DNA of 64,000 nucleotides, from NCBI GenBank assembly GCA_018398805.1, contig JAGFBZ010000910.1, positions 101,178 through 165,177 of the forward strand. The letters are read 5' to 3'. The notes under the pieces are model-generated. The model was not told where the DNA came from. It did not search any database and worked only from the letters and a program-made list of their open reading frames with translations. The position numbers were made by a program, and so were the translations under genes. Shown one piece after another: positions 11,401 through 23,400 of this stretch (the first letter of the stretch is position 1; the number at the start of each line of letters is the position of its first letter). This DNA comes from Hirundichthys speculiger (taxonomy: Eukaryota; Chordata; Actinopteri; Beloniformes; Exocoetidae).

Positions 11401-14400
11401 CTTCTGACCGTACGATAAGCCCTCCAGAATCACAGCTGCGACAGACATGGAGACGAGACGGATGGACAACAACACCATCAGCGTTCGCTGACGGTGAACA
11501 AACGAGACGTGAAAATAAACGGCTCTGACGTAGCTTTTACGTAGCACAAATGTTTCCAGGGGTCTTTAGACTCAGAGACCGGCCTGATTTACTGACAGAT
11601 GTGAGATAAACGTGGACAGATGTGGATAAATTAACTAAATAAGCAGCAAAAAGGAAACTGGTGCAGAAGCTAGAAATGTTCAGACGTGGGTTTCTTCCTT
11701 TCTGGTACCAACTGTGAATCCTGAGCTCTGAGTAACCGGCGGTCAGGACGTCAGACGTCCGTCAGTCACAGTCCAGGGACAGATGTGACAGATGTGTTAG
11801 TCCTGTCCATCTGAGATCATCCATTCAAAACCTCTGGCTTTGTTTGGGGAACATCTCTTTTCCGAACATCCTTCCTCCCCTTCGACTCCTCGTAGCCTTT
11901 GACTCAGTGACTCCTTTCACCCGGTGACTCCTTAAACTTGGCGACTCCTTAAACCCGGTGACTCCTTAAACCCGGTGACTCCTTGAACCCTGTATAAGGG
12001 GCCTTAGTTGGACCTGGAGCCTTGGTTGGTCCTGGAGCCTTAGTTGGTCCTGGAGCCTTAGTTGGTCCTGGAGCCTTAGTTGGTCCTGGAGCCTTGGTTG
12101 GTCCTGGAGCCTTAGTTGGTCCTGGAACCTTAGTTGGTCCTGGAGCCTTGGTTGGACCTGGAGCCTTGGTTGGTCCTGGAGCCTTGGTTGGTCCTGGCGG
12201 CTTGGTTGGTCCTGGAGCCTTAGTTGGTCCTGGAGCCTTGGTTGGACCTGGAGCCTTAGTTGGTCCAGGAACCTTAGTTGGTCCTGGAGCCTTGGTTGGA
12301 CCTGGAGCCTTAGTTGGTCCTGGAACCTTAGTTGGACCTGGAGCCTTGGTTGGTCCTGGAGCCTTGATTGGACCTGGAGCCTTAGTTGGTCCTGGAACCT
12401 TAGTTGGTCCTGGAGCCTTGGTTGGACCTGGAGCCTTAGTTGGTCCTGGAACCTTAGTTGGACCTGGAGCCTTAGTTGGTCCTGGAGCCTTGGTTGGACC
12501 TGGAGCCTTGGTTGGTCCTGGAGCCTTGATTGGACCTGGAGCCTTAGTTGGTCCTGGAGCCTTGGTTGGTCCTGGAGCCTTGATTGGACCTGGAGCCTTA
12601 GTTGGTCCTGGAGCCTTGGTTGGTCCTGGAGCCTTGATTGGACCTGGAGCCTTAGTTGGTCCTGAAGCCTTGGTTGGTCCTGGAGCCTTAGTTGGTCCTG
12701 GAGCCTTGGTTGGTCCTGGAGCCTTAGTTGGTCCTGGAGCCTTGGTTGGTCCTGGAGCCTTGGTTGGTCCTGGAGCCTTAGTTGGTCCTGGAGCCTTAGT
12801 TGGTCCTGAAGCCTTAGTTGGTCCTGGAGCCTTAGTTGGACCTGGAGCCTTGGTTGGTCCTCGAGCCTTAGTTGGTCCTGGAGCCTTAGTTGGTCCTGGA
12901 ACCTTAGTTGGACCTGGAGCCTTGGTTGTTCCTGGAGCCATAGTTGGTCCTGGAGCCTTGGTTGGTCCTGGAACCTTAGTTGGACCTGGAGCCTTGGCTG
13001 GTCCTGGAGCCTTGGTTGGTCCTGGAGCCTTAGTTGGTCCTGGAGCCTTAGTTGGTCCTGGAGCCTTAGTTGGTCCTGGAGCCTTAGTTGGACCTGGAGC
13101 CTTAGTTGGACCTGGAGCCTTGATTGGTCCTGGATGGTGAACTGATGTCAGTATTTCTGATTCTGCAACTCCAGCAGAAATTTAACAAAACCTTCTCAGG
13201 TAATTTTTTCTCTTTTTTTTTTTTTTTGTCTGCATTTACATTCAGATTAGTTCCATTGACTAGCAAAACCTTCTAGCATGTATATGCAATTTAATCTTAT
13301 AGCAGACTTTTTTTGTAGGGTGAATGTGTCCTTCAGTCTTCTCTGGCAGTAATTTCTAACGTCTTTATTAATATCTTAAATCCTGATTTTGTCAGAAAGG
13401 ACCAAAACACCAGCAGTGAAACATTTAAAGACAGGACAGTGAGGGTGCGGTGTGTGCTGGGTTGTGAAGTGTGGATGAGGATAATATATAAGAAGCAGAA
13501 ACTACTAACAAGAAAACTGGATGAACATCTTCTACCATCTGGTCTCTCTTCCTGCTCTCCAGCGAAGGCGGATGCTTTTCTGTGAGCTCCTCCCTCTATC
13601 TGATCCTCGCTGCTCTTTGTCCTGTCTGCGTGTTTTTTGGAGCCTCATCCGGATAATATCTGAACATCTAAATCTCTAACCATGGATCTGGTCAGCTGGT
13701 CTCTCAATGCAATGGATCAAATTTTCTCGAAGAGAAGAGGGGAAAAAGGAGAGCCCTCGTGTCCAGAAGGAACACACGCAGCCGGGTACGTTCAGGATTC
13801 ATGGTCGAAATGGCGATTGAACTGCTTGGCTCCTCTGTTCATCGAGGACGCTGAAGACGTTTACATATTTGGATTTATGATCACGGGATTCCTGCTGTTT
13901 GGAGTTGGCGGATACCTGATGTATCGGAAAAGCGCACGGATGCTGCTATTCCTGACCTGTTGTCCGTGTGCGTGGAGGTTAGCCGTGCTGTGAGTGCCGA
14001 GACTGTTAAGATAGACGAGATGAATCGGAAATTGGACGTGATTCACGGCGTGAGTCACAGACAGTTGATGATGTACGAACTCATGGGAAAAATTGATTCC
14101 AAATTGGGTAGACTACATGCACAGCTCAGGGAGAACTGACATGAATAATTCGGACTTTTGGATGATTTTCACGAGAGGAAACCAGCAAAGACTCAAGGCA
14201 GGCAAAAATTAATTGTCAGTCTGACCGAAAACAATCTCTCTGATCTGAATCTGGCTCCCCCGAGCGGCCTTCACTCAAGAAGAATCTCTCCAAGGTCTTA
14301 TCCGAAGAAGGCTCTGCCCCCCCCCACCCACCCGCTCCATATCCTTTCCCCGAGTCTCAACGTCCTCGCTGGATCCTGATGTTCTCCCCCCACGTGGAGC

Positions 14401-17400
14401 GGACTGATTGCGCTGCGTGCCAACGGGTGCGCGTGCACGGGCCGCTTGGCTGGGACTTTTTTTTCCTGACCCATATGATGTCTTCGTAATAAGTTTGTTA
14501 TGCCTGTGCTGAGGTTTTTTTTTTTGTGAATCCCACAACATGTGCCTCTGATCAAGGACATGTTGTGTGAGACACCTCTTTTTTATCCTCCCCCCCCCAT
14601 CCCCTATGTGATCATATTTTTCTTCTGCTAAAAGTGCCCTGGCCAGAGGGTGGTGTACTTGGGCATCTATGTGGTGTGCTTGAGTATACTGCCCTCTGAC
14701 AACGGTAGAAGCGCTGTTATGGCTGCTGACCCAAGCACCGTTGACTCCTGTCCATATGTTGTTGTTGTTGTTTCTGTATGTTTCTCTTGGACGGTGTACT
14801 GGGAAGACAAATTTCACTGTGTTGGGACGCTGGCTCAGTGACGATAATAAATCTGATTCTGATTCTGAAGCTATAGACCTGTATATGGAAAATTGATGTA
14901 AGCATTATTGATTGTGTTGACAGTAGAGGGGGAGGTGTTGGGGGAGGGGTGTAAAGAATAAATGTGTCCGTGCCCATATAGACCTCCCGCAGCCACACGA
15001 CACACACCTCGACAACAAAGCGCAGTCGCCATATTGGAGCGAAAACAACAAGCTAGGGCTTAAGCGATCACATAGTCTTTGTGCAGGTTATGTGGTTCGC
15101 ACTCCGACGCGCCCGCAGGGACGAAACGAGGAAAGAGCGGCTACCGGCGAGAACAAGCCGCAGATGCAACAGGCATCCCGCCGGAGGCGCGCGCCCCCAT
15201 CAGCCCAAACCGACCAACCGACCATCCAGCTAACCATAACCCTAACCATCCTAACCATAACCCTAACCCTAACACCCGGACGATCCTCAATCAAAAAACC
15301 CATGCCATCCCGCAAATAACTCCGCATGATCAGCCGGGGACCGAGCGAGCGGCAACAGGGCACCCTGCCATGGGCATGCATGTGCTGGTTGTTGTCCCAC
15401 ATATTCCCGCCCACCCAGCCACCGGCCGACCACGCAGAACCACCCACAAAACAACCCCCCCACCACCCCCACGAGCGCAGTGCGCCACGTCACATGCAAA
15501 AGGTCCATACACTCACATGTGAGTTACCCGAGTACCAAGGAAACTGATACCACTATTACCATCACCACTCTCCTTATCTTAGTCCACCTCAAGTCCTCCC
15601 GTGGGTGAGTAAACGGCAGCTAACTCCCATCGCCCCAGGGCCAGACTGGCCCAAGAGGACCCCCCAGACCCGAGAGGTCAGGGGGCCAAATACCCGAGGC
15701 ATACGTCCACTGACAGGAGGCCAGGCAGGGCCCCAGAAGCTCAGGGTTACATCTGAACAGAAATAATCATGTAAAAAAAAACAGAGAAGCGTTTCATGTT
15801 TGCTGATGTGACTGCTGGGCAGAGTTTCTTAGTTTAGGGTCAGAGTTTCTTATTTCCTCTCTGCGTTACGTCGACGGCTCGTCAACATTACAGTCCAGTC
15901 AGACTGAAGACGTCTGTGGTTCAACAGTGAGAGAAAAAGCAGCAGTCTGTTCTGAGCAGAGACACATCTGGAGATGAAGAACATCTGGAGTCTGGACACC
16001 AGAAACTGAGGCGGCTTCACACTTCACGAGCACATGCATGAGTGTGTGCATGTGTGTGTGTGTGAGGTTGAGCGGGGCTTTCCCTCCACTGCTAACGAGG
16101 CGAACACACAGCCCTCATTGAGGCTGCCCCGGGCCCACGTCCCCTGGCCCGCGTCCCCGGGCCCACGTCCCCTGGCCCACGTCCCCTGGCACCGAAAACA
16201 CAGACGACCGCAGAAACGACGGTGGAAAGAACAACTCGAGCAGACGTGGAGGAGGCGGAGCTGAAGACGCAGACGCTCGGACAGATGTCCAGATTCCAGG
16301 AAGAAAGTTCTGGAAGAAAGACGGATGAACACGACTCTGACTCATTCACACTCTTCTCTGCTGCATTAATCTCCCTCTGAAAAGACTTCTGACTTCTTCT
16401 GTCAAACATCTGTTATTGCAAATTACTTGCAACTTCTCAAATTTGATCCAAATGAAAGACTCTTGAATAATGTGTTTCTTTTAAATGTCCCCTCGGAGCC
16501 TTTCCTGGATCAATCAGGCACTTCCTGTCTTTCTCTGCAAGCTCCCACGACTTCCTGCAGTCTCGAGGGAATATTGTGACATTTGTTGGAAATAAAACTG
16601 AAGTGAAGTTCCAGCACATCTTCACAGCCAGCCATGTCTTCAGAACACCCACCCTAACCCTAACCCCTAACCCCTAACCCTAACCCCTAACCCCTAACCC
16701 CCCTAACCCCAACCCCTAACCCCGAACCCCTAACCCAACCCCAACCCGAACCCGAACCCAACCCCGAAACCCCGAAACCCGAACCCCCAACCCGAACCAA
16801 ACCCGAAACCCGAAAACCCCAGAACCCGAACCCGAACCCCGAACCCCAAACCCCGAAAACCCTAACCCAAACAAGAACCCCGAACCCCAACCAGAACCCC
16901 TAACCCTAACATAACCCTAACCCCGAACACCCCTAAAAAAATAACCCCTAACCCTAACCCTAAAACCCTAACCCCTAAACCCTAACCCACCCCTAACCCT
17001 AACCCTAACCCTAACCCCTAACCCTAACCCCTAACCCTACTAACCCTAACCCTAACCCTAACCCAACCCTAACCCTAACCCTAACCCCTAACCCTAACCC
17101 CTAACCCCTAACCCCAACCCCTAACCCTAACCCTAACCCTAAACCTAACCCCTAATCCCTAACCCCTAACCCCTAACCCCTAACCCCTAAGCCAAATCAG
17201 GGTGTGGCTCCCTTGACATCCGTCCTACAGCTTTGTGCTTCCATCCCAGGTGAACCCTTGCAGATCAGTCCTGCTGGATGAGAGCAGAGTCGGTGTCTGG
17301 GGGTCTTAGTGAGGGAGTCATGGGGTGGGAGTCTGGCAGGTGGGTGGGAGTCTGGCAGGTGGGTGGGAGTCTGGCAGGTGGGTGGGAGTCTGGCAGGTGG

Positions 17401-20400
17401 GTGGGGGCAGGTGGGTGGTTGCAGTGTCTGCAGTAATGTGGGCTCTGAACTGCTCAGACACAGATCCAGATCTAAGGTCCTACCCTCACCTACAGCCGTA
17501 GGAGTTTCATCTGCAGTGTTGTTGGACTTTGGCCGGGGTCACAGTGCACGGCTCCGGCCAGCACAATCCAGGGAGACAGGAAATAAGATGAAAGATAAAA
17601 GTTTGTAGGAATCATCTCGGTGCGTCAGTCCGTCGCTGCCAACCAACAGGAATGCAGAAGGAAACGACGTAGACACACAGAGCAGCTCCATGAGGACCTC
17701 CTGAACACCTGAACACCATGACAACCACGATGACGCTGAGCTTCGATCCTGAAACACACTCAGGTTCGCTTGTGTTGTAGCCACGATTCAACGCATGTTC
17801 AGTCACAGCGTAAGAACGAGTAAATGAATGATCTGCAGCGCTCTGGTTGATCTGAGGAGACTCCAAAGTTCGTACAGCATGAACACTGAATGCTTGTTTG
17901 GAAGTTTTCTAAATGTGATAGAAGAAAAGAAGAACATCTCAGTGTTTACACCTGTATTTCATCCTGTTCATGTGTGATCAGAAGACTCAGGACGTTAAAT
18001 CACAGACATTTCTGGTTTGTTAATTTCAGATGCTGATTCCAGATACCTGAGCTTTGGGCTGATACTGAATACTGATCTGATACCAGTCTTATTTTTAGAC
18101 TTCCCTTCCATTGAATAACGTCCTCGTGCCCTTTCACCTCGTGTTTCCTTAAATGTTTAATAAGGTGTCTTGTGTTGCATTGAGGAACATCTGTGCAACC
18201 TCTGGAAACCAGAGTCTTAGATAAGGAGCGTTCCAGCATCGACCCAACGGCTTACACCTCTGTCTGCCAACCCAAGACAAAGAGAGATTTGAGGCAGGAC
18301 TGCCCAACTTCCTGCACTGGCTTCTAGAACGACGAGGATGAAATGTTCATCAAAATGAAAGGAACGCATGAGGGTTGGAGTCATAGTTAGACCTCCACAG
18401 TACAAATGAAGCCAGAGTGAAAGTTTCTACTACGTCGTCCACTTTTCTCAACCATCTGACACATAATCCTGCTGCAGCTTCATTCGCCTCAAAATTCAGA
18501 GTGCACTTCCAACTGAGGCCTCCATCTAATAAAAACTGTACTTTCCATCTTTAACCAATAAAAATGTAATTTTCTTTCCGCTTGTTTTCAATAAAGAGGA
18601 GCTTTACTTTCCATTGACTTTGCATCAAATGGAATTTACCTTCCAGAGTCTCAACACTGACCATTACTGTCAGCTGCTCACTGCAATGCAACAGAGGGAA
18701 GCGCTTTCTGCTCTTCTGTTAGCTTCATGGTTAGGGTCAGGGTTCATGAACCTCCAGGAGAACCGAGATGAAAGCTACTTCTGTCAGAGACGGCGCTCAG
18801 AGATGTACTGGTGCGTCTCACCATAGTCTGTGTGGAAGATCTGTCGGACCAGCAGCAGGAACCACTCTTTCGTCAGGCCCCCCATGTCGAGCCCCGCCTC
18901 CCCGACAAAGGTGACACGCAGCTTCTTCTTCAGGTCACACCGCTTCCTCGTCAACTACATGTGGAGACACAAGACCGAAGACAACAAAAACACATTTCAG
19001 TCTCACCATAAAGACTTCAGAAACTTACTTCAGGAGTAAACACTTCATATTTGGTCCGAATAGACCAGGTCCAGGTCTATTGGATCTATTCAGTCCCCGT
19101 TTATTGGGGACAGGTAGAGATAATGGGGGTTATGAGGACAACTTAACCCTCTTCCATTGAATTGGAGCCAACAAGAGGATGTTGGGGAGCAGCAGTGAGC
19201 TTCAAGCTGTGAGAGACCTGTTGGGAATTGAACCCAGGACTCATGGACAGGTCTTGAGGACAGGTCTCATGGACAGGTCTCGTGGACAGGAGTGTTCCTG
19301 CTGGACCAAGGGAGCAGGCTGACTTGGAGCAGCTGCAGAGGCTTTGAGAATCACTGGAGCAGAATAATCCCAAGGGATCGGGCAGAGGAATGGTCCTCGG
19401 GGCAGGCAGCGAACCTGAGAGGGACTGGAAAGCAGCTATTCCCAGTCTCTGCAGCAGGAACAGTGGTGGACACACTGGGGGACCAGGAAACACAGGCAGA
19501 GCTCGTGGTTGGGGGCAGGAGGCTGGTGGACTGAGAGGAGGGGGGAAGACCAGGGCGGACAACACTAAACCAGGTTACCAAGTCAAGGATTATCACTGGT
19601 GGATCACTGGATCTATGCTCGCAATGTAACAATGATCAGCTGTGATGAGCAGGTGAGGATGTTACCGCCAGATACGTAACTGCCAGATACGTGACCGCCA
19701 GACACGTGACCGCCAGACACGTGACCGCCAGGCACGTTACCATCAGATACGTGACCGCCAGATACGTGACCGCCAGATACGTGACCGCCAGATACGTAAC
19801 CGCCAGACACGTGACCCCCAGACACATAACCGCCAGATACGTAACCGCCAGACACGTGACCGCCAGACACATGACCGCCAGATACGTAACCGCCAGACAC
19901 GTGACCGCCAGACACATGACCGCCAGATACGTAACCGCCAGACACGTAACCGCCAGACACGTGACCGCCAGACACATGACCGCCAGATACGTAACCGCCA
20001 GACACGTAACTGCCAGACACGTGACCCCCAGACACGTGACCGCCAGATACATAACCGCCAGACACGTGACCGCCAGACACATGACCGCCAGACACGTGAC
20101 CGCCAGATACGTAACCGCCAGACACGTGACCCCCAGACACATAACCGCCAGACACGTGACCACCAGATACGTGACCGCCAGATAAGTGACCGCCAGTCAC
20201 ACACCCCAGCGTCAAACGTAGTTGGAGGAAGTTTCTTTTTAAACTGAGTTGTCTCCACAGGGGGCGGAGCTAACCTTGCATGAGAACAGACGCCGTTTAG
20301 ACGACCAGTCTGCGTATGCCAACTCTTTTAGTGTGAGCAGGAAGCTCCTGGTCTGGCTGATCTCCTTAAAATATGTCAGTCATGATTAAAATACAGCGGA

Positions 20401-23400
20401 ACAGCCTGAAAACTGAGTATATTACATTTTCTGTCATTTCTGAACCCTTGAACGACAGGAAAAAGCAGAATCTGGGTGCTTTAATGGAGAACTGTCACAT
20501 AATTTACTGAGCTGAATTTCAAATCCAATATCTTCAGTGTGGACAACTTTAAGAATCAAAAACATTTAGTTTGAGCCCCACAGCATAAACACACCATTTA
20601 ACACATCTATTACATTTAGACTGAAATTCTAGGGTTGACACCAGATTTACGATCATGCACGGCAGTAAGTGCTGGAGGTTGACTCATGAATGCACAACAT
20701 TAAAGACATTCCCGCCAACCCTCATGAGAGGGTCCCAGTGTTCACCCACCTCTCCCACCCAGTATTACCACACCACAAATTAGTATTTTTTTCCACACAA
20801 AAAGCAATTAAAAGTGCATTTTTCTTTGCTCGTCGTCACACGCCCGAGCAGTTCACACCCAGGACAACTGAAAAGAGTTTCCTTGCTCTTCGCCAGCGGA
20901 CGATGCATCCAAGCCCTTTTCAGCACCAATGAACAAACAGATCTAGAAAAGGAAAACATATCTATATCTATAAAACACTTGTTGCCCCAGGGTCTTATTG
21001 TCAGTTCTGCAGTCATTTTGACTGCTTTGAACAGCTGTTCCTGGGCACCAGCCATTGCACAAAGCTCGCTTCTATAACGTTACATATTTCCTGATTCTGA
21101 GGATTTAGCCTACGCTGATTAACTGTGATGTTTGGTCTTTGCAGTTGTGGCACAGGTGGTTCCTGAATTCAGGACCACTGCCATGTAATATTCTGTTTAC
21201 TGTTGTCTTCCTTCCACAGCGACTCCAAACAATGAGGACATCTGTGGGTTTTGTTGTTGAGATTGGTAACTGCGCTACTAATTTACAGGTGGACGTCTGG
21301 GCAGCCAGTTGTTTTAACTGTGAATGGTTTTTCCTCATTTTGAGTTAATTTTGCATAATTGGTCCATGGTTCGTTCATGTGTTTATGGAGGTGATGTTGT
21401 CCCTAGATACTGATCTACAAAGGCTTTACAGGGGGGATGAGTGTGTGCAGATGTCTCTGACAGCACATCCACCGCCGGTAAAACCTTTTTGATCATGTGT
21501 TGATTAGGTTTATGTGACTAACTCCCCGTTAGAAAATGAGTGTTAACGTCCCTCCTAAAGGGTTGAAATGGTGAAGCTCTTTTACAGATTTGTCCTGGAT
21601 GGAGACCTGGATTGGTCCTCACAGGTAGACTGCTCAGGTCTGTCCAGCCTGTGGGCCTCTGCACAAGCTACAGCCAGGTGATTGGGCTCTGATAAAGGGG
21701 CTCCGCGTTAAAACTGCTGAAAGGCAAATGGTCCCTTCCAGGTTTGACCACCTATACAGCCATTAACATCAGTAGTGGGGGACCTAGTTTCCTGCTGGAC
21801 GCTATGGGAGGGTTCCTGATCTGGACTGTGGTTCACAGGGTCCCTAGGTTGTCCTTCACTGGGACCTTTGGGGGGCTTCAAGGCTTCCTAAACAGGGTTT
21901 GAACTGGTGTTGAACATTTCTACAATAAAGATCAAATTAGGAGACTGACACTTCCACAATAGGGACTGATACATCACAAACACGTCATCCATGGCTGCTG
22001 TTAGAGAGGACAGTGACGGCCAGCGAAGTTATGGTGTCACAAGTGGGATCCACGCTGGAATGCACAAGTAATCTGAGAGTTACGAACGTTTCAGACGTGT
22101 TGGATAAGTGTAATGTGTCGATTCCTGATTATTCTGGTGCTGTAATGCTGTTTACAAAAGTCACAGGTCAGATCAAAGATCCGAGAGTCTTTTCACCTTT
22201 TGTTTACCGTCATCCCTACAATTTATGAGGCTCCTGTTCGTTTTATCGGTTGTGTTTTTCCTGTAGAGGTTCCTTGGGCGTAGTGTTTGGGGTCTCACTA
22301 GAAATGTCACGTGCAGGGTTTTCGGCATCGAGGCGATAGTGATGCTTGTTTTTGTTGAGCAGGGATTCCTTGGCGACAAGGACCTGTCATTTTTGAATAT
22401 TGCTAGGCTTGACACTTTCCTCACTCTGGTTGGTAATTCAGGTAATACCGATATTAGCTCGGATGGGTTTGGGTGTTTAAAGCGTCGTCAATGGGTCTGT
22501 GGTAAACACAGGGTTAGGGTTAGTTACTTAGGGTAACTTAGGGTTAGTCACCTAACCCTAACCTTTAATTGTTGATCACGTCACTCAGATCCTGGTAGCC
22601 AGTTGTTGTTTTTGTTGGGTTCATATCTTAAATTCTGCTGTTTGTTTGAAAGATTTAGTGATGACAATAGTTGTCAAAGTCCGATGACGCCACAAGCTTC
22701 CAGTGTTGCTAACAACAGGGAGTGGAGGGGCGTGGCACAAAAAAATGACAGCTGTACAGCGTTTATAAATCCAAATTGATATCCAAATATCCAGATATAT
22801 TTTATAGGTGTACGTCCAGTTTTTGTTCTCTGGATATTTGGTATCCGGATACTCGATACCCAAACAGATACTCGAGTATCCGGCTGTTTAAGTATTTGGG
22901 TGCAGATCTGACATCTCGCTTGAAAAAATACTAACAGAATTGAGACGGCAGGTGTGCTACCCAGCTGCAGACCAGCAGGTGTGCTACCCAGCTCCAGACA
23001 CGCAGGTGTGCTACCCAGCTGCAGACCGGCAGGTGTGCTACCCAGCTGCAGACACGCAGGTATGCTACCCAGCTGCAGACACGCAGGTGTGCTGCCCAGC
23101 TGCAGACCGGCAGGTGTGCTACCCAGCTGCAGACAGGCAGTTGTGCTACCCAGCTGCAGACCGCCAGGTGTGCTACCCAGCTGCAGACCACCAGGTGTGC
23201 TACCCAGCTGCAGACCGCCAGGTGTGCTACCCAGCTGCAGACCTGGAGGTGTGCTACCCAGCTGCAGACCACCAGGTATGCTACCCAGCTGCAGACCGCC
23301 AGGTATGCTACCCAGCTGCAGACCACCAGGTGTGCTACCCAGCTGCAGACCACCAGGTATGCTACCCAGCTTTAGACAGGCAGTTGTGCTACCCAGCTGC

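Noticed and set aside
11949..13140. Collagen-like or elastin-like protein (Gly-Pro rich)
   Set aside because: The 18-bp repeat is open on both strands and has no Gly-X-Y triplet pattern; it is intronic.
19143..19290. tRNA or tRNA-derived SINE (B-box-like GGGTTCAATTCCCA on minus)
   Set aside because: No matching A-box, acceptor stem or SINE body could be found. A similar isolated B-box near 1928 was rejected for the same reason.
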